Source: Aquibium microcysteis (GTDB taxonomy: Bacteria; Pseudomonadota; Alphaproteobacteria; Rhizobiales; Rhizobiaceae). From it: 64,000 bases of DNA. Positions 52,018-60,298 of this stretch are shown piece by piece (position 1 is the stretch's first letter; each line of letters begins with the position of its first letter). The DNA lies in the NCBI RefSeq assembly GCF_014495845.1, contig NZ_CP061080.1, positions 2,097,001-2,161,000 on the forward strand, given 5' to 3'. The position numbers and the translations under genes were made by a program. Below the pieces are notes generated by a model, which did no database searches, was not told where the DNA came from, and saw only the letters and a list, made by a program, of their open reading frames with translations.

Positions 52018-53363
52018 GCGACGCAGGCAGGATCATGCTGGTCGAGGACGACGAGGCCCTTCGCCATGCGCTGGCGCAGGGACTGGAACTCGACGACTTC
52101 GCGGTCGAGAGTTTCGTGGGCGCGGATGCGGCCCTCGCCCGGCTCGACCGCAACTTCCCGGGCGTGGTGGTGTCGGACATCCGCATGCCGCGGGTCGACG
52201 GCATGGCCATGCTTCGCCGGGCGCTGGAAATCGACCCGGCCCTGCCGGTCGTGCTGATCACCGGCCATGGCGACGTGACGCTGGCGGTGGAGGCGATGCG
52301 GGAGGGTGCCTACGACTTCATCACCAAACCCTTTGCCGTCTCCGCATTGGCGGCCGTCATCAAACGCGCCATCGAAAAGCGGCGGCTGGTGCTGGAGAAC
52401 CGGGCGCTGCGCGAGCGGCTCGACGCTTCGACGGACCTCGAGAGCAGGCTCGTCGGTCGTACGCCGGCGATCATGCGCCTGCGCGAGGAGATCTCGGCCA
52501 TCGCCTCGACCGGCATCGACGTGCTGGTGCGCGGCGAGACCGGCGCCGGCAAGGAAGTGGTGGCGCGTGCGCTGCACGATTTCGGCGACCGCGCGAAGGG
52601 CAATTTCGTCGCGTTGAACTGCGCGGCGCTGCCGGCCGACATCTTCGAATCCGAATTGTTCGGCCACGAGGCCGGCGCCTTCACCGGGGCACAGCGCCAG
52701 CGCATCGGCAAGCTGGAATATGCCAAGGGCGGCACGGTCTTCCTCGACGAGATCGAATCCATGCCGCTCGACCTCCAGGCCAAGCTCCTGCGCGCCATCG
52801 AGACGCGCAGCGTGGAGCGGCTCGGCTCCAACCGGCAGATCGCGCTCGACGTGCGCTTCATCGCCGCGACCAAGTCGGACCTCGCCCAGGCGGGCAACGA
52901 GGGCCGGTTCCGCGCCGACCTCTATTACCGGCTGAACGTGGCGACGCTCGCGATCCCTCCGCTCCGGGAGCGGCGCGAGGACGTGGCGCTCCTGTTCTTC
53001 CATCTGGCGCGCGAGGCCCGGGCGCGGTACCGGCGCGAGATTCCGGAACTGTCGCCGGAACTGGAAGCGGAACTGCGCGCCCACGACTGGCCGGGCAACG
53101 TGCGGGAGCTGCGCAACATCGCCGACCGCTTCGTGCTCGGCCTGTGGCGCGGCTTCGGCACGGCGGCAGGCGCAACGCAGGGGGCGGCCGCGAGCGGCGC
53201 GCTGGCGGACCGGGTGGCGGCCTTCGAGCGCTCCGTCATCGAGGCGGAACTGCGCCGCTCCGGCGGACGCATGCGCCCGGTCTACGAGGCGCTGCAGATT
53301 TCGCGCAAGGGCCTTTACGACAAGATGCAGCGACTCGGTCTGACCATCCCGGAGGATGGGTAG
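52014..53363 (+). CDS. dctD: Sigma-54-dependent response regulator, DctD type
   Basis: A 449-residue NtrC-family activator: a receiver domain with Asp55 in VVVSDIRMPRVDG and Lys near 105, an AAA+ domain with Walker A GETGAGKE near 178-185, the sigma-54 contact loop GAFTGA near 221, Walker B GTVFLDEIESM and the Arg finger region FRADLYYRLNV, then a Fis-type HTH at the end (YEALQISRKGLYDKMQRLGL). All activation motifs are intact. Its ATG overlaps the dctB stop. A strong sigma-54 promoter follows the gene, upstream of dctP, the evident target. Confidence 0.95.
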   Translation: MSDAGRIMLVEDDEALRHALAQGLELDDFAVESFVGADAALARLDRNFPGVVVSDIRMPRVDGMAMLRRALEIDPALPVVLITGHGDVTLAVEAMREGAYDFITKPFAVSALAAVIKRAIEKRRLVLENRALRERLDASTDLESRLVGRTPAIMRLREEISAIASTGIDVLVRGETGAGKEVVARALHDFGDRAKGNFVALNCAALPADIFESELFGHEAGAFTGAQRQRIGKLEYAKGGTVFLDEIESMPLDLQAKLLRAIETRSVERLGSNRQIALDVRFIAATKSDLAQAGNEGRFRADLYYRLNVATLAIPPLRERREDVALLFFHLAREARARYRREIPELSPELEAELRAHDWPGNVRELRNIADRFVLGLWRGFGTAAGATQGAAASGALADRVAAFERSVIEAELRRSGGRMRPVYEALQISRKGLYDKMQRLGLTIPEDG

Positions 53364-53390
53364 CCGGCGACACATCGACGGCCCTCATCT

Positions 53391-53406
53391 GGGTAGGATG
53401 CTACCC
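53391..53406. promoter_or_regulatory. Palindrome, candidate DctD upstream activator site
   Basis: GGGTAGGATGCTACCC has perfect 6-bp arms and lies ~145 bp upstream of the sigma-54 promoter, a normal distance for an enhancer. It is also 28 bp after the dctD stop and could instead be a weak terminator, though no T-run follows. Confidence 0.35.
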
Positions 53407-53544
53407 CTCCTCTGCCGCGCGGCAGCGGCGCGGGGCGTGCCGCACACCGGTCCGCGCCTCCGGGCAGGCTTCCGCGGCCGCCCTTTCCGCCCCCATCGCC
53501 TTCCCGATGCGCCTGCTCGCGGGCTGCAGCCGCATCGGCGCGGG

Positions 53545-53561
53545 CTGGCACGGCGCTTGCT
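53545..53561 (+). promoter_or_regulatory. Sigma-54 promoter for the TRAP transporter
   Basis: CTGGCACGGCGCTTGCT matches the sigma-54 consensus YTGGCACGNNNNTTGCW throughout, with GG and GC elements correctly spaced. Transcription should start near 53573. It serves dctP (53702), consistent with the DctD-type activator encoded just upstream. Confidence 0.88.
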
Positions 53562-53701
53562 AAAGATGTTCCGAAGGCCGGCATGCCGGCTTCCACCCGG
53601 GAGGAGACGGACGGACCGGCGGCGCCACGACGGCGCTGCGCGGGACCGGTTCCTCCCTCATCGCAATCGGGGCAAGCATGCTCCGCCACGGAGGAACCAG
53701 A

Positions 53702-54715
53702 ATGAACAGACTGCTGCTCGGTACCGTATCCGCCTTCGCGCTCACCCTCTTCGCCGGCCAGGCCCTTGCCGGTCCCGAAGGCTGCGACGCCGGCGAGATG
53801 GTGATCAAGTTCAGCCACGTCGTCGCCGAAAAGGGCCACCCCAAGGGCGAGGCCGCGGTGAAGTTCGCGCAGCGCGTGAACAAGGAGATGGACGGCAAGG
53901 CCTGCATGGAGGTCTTCCCGAACTCGACGCTGTTCGACGACGACAAGGTGATGGAGGCGCTGCTGCTCGGCGACGTCCAGATCGCCGCGCCGTCGCTGTC
54001 GAAGTTCGAGGCCTATACGCTGAAGTACCGGCTGTTCGACCTGCCCTTCCTCTTCGCCAGCCTGGCCGACGTCGAAGCCTTCGGTTCGTCCGACACCGGC
54101 AAGAGCATGCTCAAGGTGATGGAGGACGAGGGCTATACCGGCCTCGGCTACTGGCTCTCGGGCCTGAAGCAGTTCTCGGCCAAGAAGCCGCTGCTGCTGC
54201 CGGCCGACGCCAACGGCCTGAAGTTCCGCATCCAGACCTCCGACGTCGCCGACGCGATGATCGCGGGCATCGGCGGCTCCGCCCAGAAGCTCGCCTTCAA
54301 GGAGGTCTACGGCGCGCTGCAGACCGGCGTCGTGGACGGCCAGGAGAATTCCTGGTGCAACATCTACACCCAGAAGTTCTTCGAGGTGCAGGACGGCATC
54401 ACCGAGACCAACCACCAGACGCTGGCTTACCTGCTGGTGACCTCGACCGAATGGCTGGAGGGCCTCGATCCGGAGATCCGCGATCAGTTCCTGTCGATCG
54501 CCGAGGACGAGACCGCGGCCGCCAATGCCGACGTCGCCAACAAGGAAGCGGCCTGCCGCCAGAACATCCTCGACGCCGGCGGTACGATCCGCGAGCTCGA
54601 CGCCACGCAGCGTCAGGCCTGGGTCGACGCCATGAAGCCGGTCTGGGCGAAGTTCGAGGGCGACATCGGCAAGGACCTCATCGACGCCGCCGTCGCCGTC
54701 GGCGCCGGCAACTGA
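53702..54715 (+). CDS. dctP: TRAP transporter solute-binding protein (DctP family)
   Basis: A 337-residue periplasmic binding protein. The signal peptide MNRLLLGTVSAFALTLFAGQ is cut after QALA (~23). The mature protein shows VIKFSHVVAEKGHPKGEAAV near 34-53, the usual first-strand block, LKFRIQTSDVADAMIAGIGG with the family Arg that binds a carboxylate, and GVVDGQENSWCNIYTQKFFE near 212-231. The ligand is thus an organic acid. A C4-dicarboxylate is the default; an aromatic or keto acid is possible beside the benzoate cluster. Confidence 0.93.
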   Translation: MNRLLLGTVSAFALTLFAGQALAGPEGCDAGEMVIKFSHVVAEKGHPKGEAAVKFAQRVNKEMDGKACMEVFPNSTLFDDDKVMEALLLGDVQIAAPSLSKFEAYTLKYRLFDLPFLFASLADVEAFGSSDTGKSMLKVMEDEGYTGLGYWLSGLKQFSAKKPLLLPADANGLKFRIQTSDVADAMIAGIGGSAQKLAFKEVYGALQTGVVDGQENSWCNIYTQKFFEVQDGITETNHQTLAYLLVTSTEWLEGLDPEIRDQFLSIAEDETAAANADVANKEAACRQNILDAGGTIRELDATQRQAWVDAMKPVWAKFEGDIGKDLIDAAVAVGAGN

Positions 54716-54810
54716 TCGGGTCTCGACGTCCCGCGCGGCGCGCTGCCGCGCGGGACGTCGACGCGGGCGCGGCGGGCCGCGCCCGGTTCATTCCTGGGGG
54801 AGTCCACGAA

Positions 54811-55506
54811 ATGCCGCTGATCCTGCCGGCGCTGTCTTTGGCGCTGATCGTCGTCCTGTTGTTCCTCGCCGAAAGACGATGGCCCGAAAGGGTCACGCGG
54901 CTCGAGGAAAACCTCCTCGCCGCGCTGCTGGCGATCATCACGCTGGTCTCCTTCGTCCAGGTCATCGCCCGCTACGGCTTCAATTCCGGCTGGAGCGGTG
55001 CGCTCGAATTCACCCGCATCCTGTTCGCCTGGCTCATTCTTTTCGGCATGGGCTTCGGCATCAAGCAGGGCATGCATCTCGGCGTCGACGCCTTCGTGCG
55101 CCTGCTGCCCCCGGGACCGTTCCGGATGGTGGCGCTGTTCGGCGCCTTCGCGACCTTCTTCTACGCCTTCCTTCTCCTCTATGCCGGCTGGCTCGTCTTT
55201 CTCGGCGTCGACGTCCAGACCAACTGGCGCCAGACCGGCGCGCTCGGCTACTGGACCTTCATGTTCGACCGCGGCACAGGGCTCGACGACCTGCGCTATC
55301 CCGTCTGGATGCAGGAGAGCTTCGGCCTGCAGGAACGCGTGCAGCGCTGGATCGCCTACCTCATGCTGCCGGTCGGGCTCGCGCTGCTCGCCTTCCGAAG
55401 CCTCCAGGCGATGGGCGCCATCTGGCGCGGGGAACGCGAACTCGTGATCGCGGGCCACGAGGCGGAAGACCTCGTCGCCGAGAACAAAGACGCGCTGAAG
55501 GATTGA
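54811..55506 (+). CDS. dctQ: TRAP transporter small permease (DctQ family)
   Basis: A 231-residue membrane protein with four main segments: residues ~2-20, 40-60 (ALLAIITLVSFVQVIARYGF), 95-125 and 185-205. The family block ARYGFNSGWSGALEFTRILF near 53-72 is present. ATG 54811 follows GGGGGAGTCC by a few bases. The 95-bp dctP-dctQ gap has a G/C-rich palindromic stretch (CCCGCGCGGCGCGCTGCCGC at ~54730), which may lower expression of Q and M relative to P. Confidence 0.9.
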   Translation: MPLILPALSLALIVVLLFLAERRWPERVTRLEENLLAALLAIITLVSFVQVIARYGFNSGWSGALEFTRILFAWLILFGMGFGIKQGMHLGVDAFVRLLPPGPFRMVALFGAFATFFYAFLLLYAGWLVFLGVDVQTNWRQTGALGYWTFMFDRGTGLDDLRYPVWMQESFGLQERVQRWIAYLMLPVGLALLAFRSLQAMGAIWRGERELVIAGHEAEDLVAENKDALKD

Positions 55507-55516
55507 GGATCAGGCC

Positions 55517-57136
55517 ATGGAATCCGCAATCCTCTTCGTCCTCGTCATCGGGCTCCTGTTCCTCGGCGTTCCGGTCGCGGTCTCGCTCGGGCTGGCCTCG
55601 ATCCTGATCATCGCGCTGTTCTCGCAGGACTCCATGTCCTCCGTGGCGCTGCAGCTCTTCACCGCCTCGCAGAACTACACGCTCCTCGCCATCCCCTTCT
55701 TCGTGCTGGCCTCGGCCTTCATGTCGACGGGCGGCGTCGCGAGCCGCATCATCCGCTTCGCCATCGCCAGCGTCGGCCACATCCGCGGCGGCCTCGCGAT
55801 CGCCTCGGTCCTGGCCTGCATGCTCTTTGCCGCCCTGTCCGGCTCCTCGCCGGCGACCGTCGTGGCCATCGGCACAATCGCCATCGCCGGCATGCGCCAG
55901 GTCGGCTACACCAAGGAGTTCGCCGCCGGCATCATCGCCAATGCCGGGACGCTGGGAATCCTGATACCGCCGTCGATCGTCATGGTGGTCTATTCGGCCG
56001 CCACCGACGTCTCGGTCGGCCGCATGTTCCTTGCCGGCGTCATTCCCGGTCTCGTGGCCGGACTGATGCTGATGATCGCCATCTGGGTCATGGCACGGGT
56101 GAAGAACCTGCCGGCCGAGCCATGGAAAGGCTTCGGCGAGATCGTGGCGGGCGGCAAGGAAGCAGGCTGGGGCCTGTTCCTGATCGTCATCATCCTGGGC
56201 GGCATCTATGGCGGCGTCTTCACGCCGACGGAGGCAGCGGCTGTCGCGGCCGTCTACGCCTTCTTCGTCGCGCTCTTCGTCTATCGCGACATGGGGCCGC
56301 TGAAGGGCGTTCGCTGGATCCAGCCACAGGACACGACGAAGGCCCGCGTCGGCTTCTCGGCTCTGGTCTATGCCGTCGCCTTCTTCTTCGTCTGGATGAT
56401 CCTGTCCTTCTTCGTCACTGCCGAATGGGAGGGTGTGACCGGGCGCGGCCGCGCCGTCGTGGGCCTCGTCCTGTCGCTGGTCGTCCTGACCGCCTACACG
56501 CTGCGGCGCGATCCGGAGGCGCGGCTGGCGGCGGTTCCCGGCCGGGTGCTCGCCGGCATGCCGATCTGGAGCCGCAACCTCGTCCTGATCGGCAGGAACT
56601 TCCCCGCCATGTTCTTCAACGAGGAAACGCGGAAGGTGATGATCGATGCCTCGCGCACGACGGTGATGCTGATGTTCATCATCGTCAACGCGTTGCTCTT
56701 CGCTCACGTCCTGACGTCCGAACGCATCCCCGACGCCATCACCGACCTGATGCTGGGCTACGGCTTCAACTGGTTCACCTTCCTGATCGCCGTGAACCTG
56801 CTGCTGCTGCTCGGCGGGCAGTTCATGGAGCCGTCCGGACTGCTGCTGATCGTCGCGCCCGTGGTCTTCCCGATCGCCATGGAACTCGGCGTGGACCCGG
56901 TGCATCTCGGCATCATCATGGTGGTCAACATGGAGATCGGCATGATCACGCCGCCGATCGGGCTGAACCTGTTCGTCACGTCGGGCATCACCGGCATGAG
57001 CCTGATCCAGGTGGTGCGCGCGGCCCTGCCCTTCGTGGCGGTGCTGTTCCTCTTCCTGATCATCGTGACCTACGTGCCGATCCTGTCGACCTGGCTGCCC
57101 TACAGCCTGATGGGTCCGGAGATCGTCACCCGCTGA
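55517..57136 (+). CDS. dctM: TRAP transporter large permease (DctM family)
   Basis: A 539-residue secondary transporter subunit. Membrane segments run throughout, with the family blocks GVPVAVSLGLASILIIALF near 16-34, ALSGSSPATVVAIGTIAIAG near 96-115 and NAGTLGILIPPSIVMVVYS near 137-155, and the second-half counterpart NMEIGMITPPIGLNLFV near 470-486. It is ~110 residues longer than a standard DctM. The extra part (about 265-395) includes two more hydrophobic stretches, as in the long subfamily. It follows dctQ by 10 bp. Confidence 0.93.
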   Translation: MESAILFVLVIGLLFLGVPVAVSLGLASILIIALFSQDSMSSVALQLFTASQNYTLLAIPFFVLASAFMSTGGVASRIIRFAIASVGHIRGGLAIASVLACMLFAALSGSSPATVVAIGTIAIAGMRQVGYTKEFAAGIIANAGTLGILIPPSIVMVVYSAATDVSVGRMFLAGVIPGLVAGLMLMIAIWVMARVKNLPAEPWKGFGEIVAGGKEAGWGLFLIVIILGGIYGGVFTPTEAAAVAAVYAFFVALFVYRDMGPLKGVRWIQPQDTTKARVGFSALVYAVAFFFVWMILSFFVTAEWEGVTGRGRAVVGLVLSLVVLTAYTLRRDPEARLAAVPGRVLAGMPIWSRNLVLIGRNFPAMFFNEETRKVMIDASRTTVMLMFIIVNALLFAHVLTSERIPDAITDLMLGYGFNWFTFLIAVNLLLLLGGQFMEPSGLLLIVAPVVFPIAMELGVDPVHLGIIMVVNMEIGMITPPIGLNLFVTSGITGMSLIQVVRAALPFVAVLFLFLIIVTYVPILSTWLPYSLMGPEIVTR

Positions 57137-57211
57137 CGGCCCGGCCGAAACCGGCAGGACGTGCGGCCGCCCCGGTCGGGGCGGCCGTTCTGCGTTCGGG
57201 GGAAGACATGT

Positions 57212-57634
57212 TCAGGCTGTGGCCCAGCCGATGGCGACGGCCGTCATCACCAGGTAGGTCAGGTGATGGATGCACTGGTCGCCGCCGTGCAGCGCCCAGT
57301 AGGCGGCCGTCGTCGGTCCCTTCTGGCTGCCGCGCGAAACCAGCGCCTTGCTGTGATCGATCAGGAAATGGACCACGAACTCCGCCGCCGAGAGCGCGGC
57401 CACCTTCGGCAGGTCCAGTCCTGCCAGCAGGAGTGCCGGCACCGAAAGGACGGCATGGATGCCGGCATGGACGTAGCCGCCGGGCCGGTCGAGATGTCCC
57501 TTGCCCGCGATGATCCAGGGGGTCTGGAGCAGATAGTCGGCTGCGAAATGCTTGAGCTGGAAGCAGGCCACCACGCCCAGCGTCAGCAAGAGAACGTCAC
57601 TCAATCCATGCCCCCGACCTTTGGCGCTCACCAT
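57212..57634 (-). CDS. DUF3307-family membrane protein
   Basis: A 140-residue protein with four or so hydrophobic helices. The DUF3307 block FQLKHFAADYLLQTPWIIAG near residues 25-44 is clear, followed by YVHAGIHAVLSVPALLLAG and EFVVHFLIDHSKALVS. The His/Asp pairs within the helices are the family hallmark and suggest a metal or catalytic site in the membrane, but no function is established that I know of. It converges on dctM and stands alone. Confidence 0.8.
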   Translation of the reverse strand: MVSAKGRGHGLSDVLLLTLGVVACFQLKHFAADYLLQTPWIIAGKGHLDRPGGYVHAGIHAVLSVPALLLAGLDLPKVAALSAAEFVVHFLIDHSKALVSRGSQKGPTTAAYWALHGGDQCIHHLTYLVMTAVAIGWATA

Positions 57635-57937
57635 TGCGGGCGATCACGCGACTGCGGTCCAATCTTGCCGTGATCGTCACCCTTGCCAAGAGAGAAAGTG
57701 CAAATCCGGCGGCCGACAACCCCGAAACCGGCGGCCGTGCGCGTTTTTTCCCCTCGAAATCGACCTTCCGCAGCGAAAACCGGAAAGCCGAACGATGCCG
57801 GCCCGGCAATGCACCCGGCGCAAATCGACACTTCTTTCACACGCATCCGGCGCGGTAAGGTCGCCGCGACGGCCGCGGCCGTCGCGCCGGACGGGCCGGC
57901 CACCAAGAGCATATCAGACCAGGGAAACGACCAGCAA
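57635..57937. other. Divergent region with a 20-bp perfect palindrome
   Basis: 303 bp between the DUF3307 gene (minus) and the DapA-family gene (plus). It holds the palindrome GCGACGGCCGCGGCCGTCGC at 57866-57885 and two direct copies of CCGGCGGCCG near 57706 and 57731. No gene is seen. Confidence 0.6.
57866..57885. promoter_or_regulatory. 20-bp perfect palindrome, possible operator
   Basis: GCGACGGCCGCGGCCGTCGC is self-complementary over 20 bp (22 with one flanking pair) and ends 52 bp before the ATG of the DapA-family gene. An operator is possible; so is a chance structure in 67% GC DNA. No regulator gene is adjacent. Confidence 0.35.
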
Positions 57938-58825
57938 ATGCCGACATCCAGACTGACGGGCGTGATCGCCGCCGTCCCCACGCCGGTCACCGGGAGCGGC
58001 GAACCCGATCTCGACCGCTTCCTGCGCCATGCCGCGTGGGCGCTCGACCACGGCTGCGACGCGCTCAACGTGCTCGGCACCACCGGCGAGGCGAATTCCT
58101 TCTCCGCGTCCCAGCGCAAGGCGGTGATGGCCGCCGCCGCCGGGCGGCTCGACCGCGCCAGGATGATGGTCGGCACCGGCACGCCGGATCTCGCAACCAC
58201 CGTCGAGCTGACGCGGCACGCCCACGCGCTCGGTTTCGCCGCGGCCCTCATCCTGCCGCCCTACTACTACAAGGGCGTCGCCGACGACGGTCTCTTCGCC
58301 TGGTTCGAGCGCGTGGTGGCGGCGACGGCCGATACGCCGGCTCCGATCTACCTCTACAATTTCCCGCAGATGACGGGCCTGCGCTTCTCGCCCGATCTCT
58401 GCGCACGGCTGCGTGCAGCCTTTCCCGATCGCATCGTCGGCGCCAAGGACAGTTCGGGCGACCTCGCCTATGCCGCCGAGATTGCCCGAATCGATGGTTT
58501 CGACGTCTTCCCGAGCAGCGAGACGGCGCTCGCGAAGGCGGACGCCGACGGCTATGCCGGCTGCATCTCGGCCACCGTCAGCGTCACCGCCCCGCTCGTC
58601 GCGAAGCTCTGGGCGAACCGAGCCGATACCGCCCTGCTGAAGGCGGCGGGAGATGCACGCGCGGCCATCTCCGCCGTGCCGCTCATTCCCGCGGTCAAGC
58701 ACATGGTGGCACGCCTGCACGACGACGAAGCCTTCGAACGGCTGCTGCCGCCGCACCTGCCCCTGACGGAGGCGCAGAAGGCGACGCTGGCGGGTCTCGA
58801 TCTCGCGGCGATCGCGCGGGCCTGA
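57938..58825 (+). CDS. DapA/NanA-family aldolase or lyase
   Basis: A 295-residue class I aldolase-fold protein. N-terminal GVIAAVPTPVTGSGEPDLDR, the pyruvate-carboxylate block GTTGEANSFSASQRK near residues 48-62, the catalytic Tyr in YLYNFPQMTGLRF near 137-149 and the Schiff-base Lys in IVGAKDSSGDLAY near 165-177 are all visible. The GTTGE and YNxP motifs are shared by dihydrodipicolinate synthase, N-acetylneuraminate lyase and sugar-acid lyases. An isolated gene with no lysine-pathway neighbours favours a catabolic lyase. ATG 57938 is chosen; upstream codons look non-coding. Confidence 0.85.
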   Translation: MPTSRLTGVIAAVPTPVTGSGEPDLDRFLRHAAWALDHGCDALNVLGTTGEANSFSASQRKAVMAAAAGRLDRARMMVGTGTPDLATTVELTRHAHALGFAAALILPPYYYKGVADDGLFAWFERVVAATADTPAPIYLYNFPQMTGLRFSPDLCARLRAAFPDRIVGAKDSSGDLAYAAEIARIDGFDVFPSSETALAKADADGYAGCISATVSVTAPLVAKLWANRADTALLKAAGDARAAISAVPLIPAVKHMVARLHDDEAFERLLPPHLPLTEAQKATLAGLDLAAIARA

Positions 58826-58984
58826 CGACGCATGCACGCGCTGCGCCCGTCCGCCCGGCCGCGGCGGGCACTGCCCGCCCCGACCGCACGCGGAATTGAT
58901 CCGCGCTGCACGGGCGGGCGTTGCCAAGCCTGAAGCCGCGGCTAGACTGTCGCGGTCTCGCGGCGGCAAGGGGAGACGGGCGGA

Positions 58985-59953
58985 ATGGTCGGTATCGTCA
59001 GACGGGCAGACTGGGCTCTGCCGGAGAGTGCTGCGACGCCGGAGCACGTCTTCGTCGACCGGCGTGCGCTCCTCGCCGGATTCGGGGGCATGATCGCGGG
59101 GGCAGCCTTCGGCGGTGCGGTGCCCGCCGCGCGGGCGCAGGCGGGCGACCAGACGCTCGACCTCTATCCGGCGAAGCGAAACGCGGCCTACACGATCGAC
59201 CGCCCGCTGACGCCGGCCGACGTCGCTGGCCGGTACAACAATTTCTACGAGTTCGGCTCCCACAAGCAGATCGCCGGTGCCGCGCGAAGCCTGAAGACAC
59301 GTCCGTGGACCGTGAGGATCGACGGGCTGGTGGAGCGGGAGCGCGAGATCGGAATCGACGAACTGATCCGCGCCATGTCGCTCGAAGAAAGGCTCTACCG
59401 CCACCGCTGCGTCGAGGCCTGGTCGATGACCGTGCCCTGGTCGGGCTTTCCGCTGGCCCGCCTGATCGACTTTGCCGCGCCGCTCTCGTCGGCCAGGTAT
59501 CTCCGCCTGGAGACCTTCCTGGATCCGGACGCCGCCTCGGGGCAACGCCAGATCTGGTATCCATGGCCGTATGTCGAGGGGCTGACGATGGCCGAGGCGA
59601 GGAACGAGCTCGCCTTCATCGTCACGGGCGTCTACGGCAAGCCTCTGGAAAACCAGTTCGGCGCGCCGCTGCGGCTCGCTCTGCCGTGGAAGTACGGCTT
59701 CAAGTCGATCAAGTCGATCGTGCGGATGTCCTTCGTCGACGAGAGGCCGGTGAGCTTCTGGGAGCAGATCGCGCCGTCCGAATACGGATTCTGGGCGAAC
59801 GTCAATCCGCAGGTGCCGCATCCGCGCTGGAGCCAGGCGCAGGAGCGCGTCCTCCACACCGGCGAGACGGTGCCGACGCTGCTTTTCAACGGCTATGCCG
59901 AGCAGGTGGCCGGGCTGTATGCCGGGCTCGACGGCGAGAAGCTCTACACCTGA
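58985..59953 (+). CDS. msrP: Periplasmic methionine sulfoxide reductase, MsrP molybdenum subunit
   Basis: A 322-residue molybdoenzyme of the YedY family that repairs oxidised Met in envelope proteins. A twin-arginine-type signal (VDRRALLAGFGGMIAGAAFG, residues ~24-43) leads to the sulfite-oxidase-fold domain: GRYNNFYEFGSHKQIAGAAR near 79-98, the molybdenum-ligand Cys near 142 in YRHRCVEAWSMTVPWSGFPL, and WKYGFKSIKSIVRM near 236-249. All key parts are present. The usual membrane haem partner MsrQ does not follow; the next gene is on the other strand, so MsrQ is elsewhere or absent. Confidence 0.93.
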   Translation: MVGIVRRADWALPESAATPEHVFVDRRALLAGFGGMIAGAAFGGAVPAARAQAGDQTLDLYPAKRNAAYTIDRPLTPADVAGRYNNFYEFGSHKQIAGAARSLKTRPWTVRIDGLVEREREIGIDELIRAMSLEERLYRHRCVEAWSMTVPWSGFPLARLIDFAAPLSSARYLRLETFLDPDAASGQRQIWYPWPYVEGLTMAEARNELAFIVTGVYGKPLENQFGAPLRLALPWKYGFKSIKSIVRMSFVDERPVSFWEQIAPSEYGFWANVNPQVPHPRWSQAQERVLHTGETVPTLLFNGYAEQVAGLYAGLDGEKLYT

Positions 59954-60023
59954 AGCACGGCGTGTGGCCGATGGCGCGATCCGGCCGGACGCGAGCATCG
60001 CGTGGAAGCGCTGTCGCGGACAC

Positions 60024-60053
60024 AAAAAAAGGCCGGCTCACGAAGAACCGGCC
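60024..60053 (-). terminator. Rho-independent terminator of the AbcR-like RNA
   Basis: On the minus strand, GGGCCGG, an 11-nt loop, then CCGGCC and seven T. The hairpin is strong and the T-run perfect. No minus-strand protein gene ends nearby (lsrB ends at 60299), which marks a separate short transcript. Confidence 0.9.
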
Positions 60054-60140
60054 CGAGTTGTTGGAGTTGCCTGTTAAGGCGAAACCTCCAGAGGGGAACA
60101 CTCGCAAGCGCCAATGGGAGGAGGAATGCGCTCGCGAGAT
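60024..60140 (-). ncRNA. abcR: AbcR-type (alpha-r15) regulatory small RNA
   Basis: A ~117-nt transcript with its own promoter and terminator, directly after the lsrB-type gene as in Sinorhizobium meliloti, where AbcR1 and AbcR2 lie next to lsrB. The 5' hairpin has 11-bp arms CTCGCGAGCGC and GCGCTTGCGAG (one G-U pair) and displays TTCCTCCTCCCATTG in the loop, an anti-ribosome-site motif. A second exposed C/T patch TTCCCCTC follows, then a small hairpin and the terminator. AbcR RNAs pair with Hfq and silence many ABC-importer mRNAs. Only one copy is visible here; many relatives have two in tandem. Family membership is from structure, motif and synteny, without a covariance search. Confidence 0.82.
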
Positions 60141-60146
60141 GAGGGC

Positions 60147-60175
60147 TATATGTGCTCGTACTGCCACTTTGGCAA
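60147..60175 (-). promoter_or_regulatory. Promoter of the AbcR-like RNA
   Basis: On the minus strand -35 TTGCCA (60175-60170), a 17-bp spacer and -10 CATATA (60152-60147). Start is predicted at the A opposite 60140. The -35 is imperfect, consistent with dependence on an activator. Confidence 0.75.
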
Positions 60176-60184
60176 GCAACTGAT

Positions 60185-60203
60185 TTGCAATTCACCCATG
60201 CAA
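60185..60203. promoter_or_regulatory. LysR-type binding site upstream of the AbcR-like RNA
   Basis: TTGCAATTCACCCATGCAA is an inverted repeat TTGCA-N9-TGCAA with the T-N11-A core of LysR-type sites. It is centred ~54 bp upstream of the predicted RNA start, the normal activator position. The neighbouring LysR gene is of the LsrB/VtlR type, and VtlR activates an AbcR RNA in Brucella. Confidence 0.65.
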
Positions 60204-60298
60204 TTATGGACGGTCTGGGCAATCGGCAAGCAACAAGTGCAGATGCGCAAACGGAAAGCAGGCCATCCGGCAGGCAGCCCGCACCCGCGTAGCCCGGC

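Larger units (their letters stand above)
53364..53701. other. dctD-dctP control region
   Basis: 338 bp with no gene. It contains the hairpin GGGTAGGATGCTACCC (53391-53406) and the sigma-54 promoter (53545-53561). The dctP leader from the promoter to the ATG is about 130 nt. Confidence 0.7.

Noticed and set aside
57700..57750. Terminator ending in TTTTTT near 57743
   Set aside because: No stable stem immediately precedes the T-run; the two CCGGCGGCCG words are direct, not inverted.
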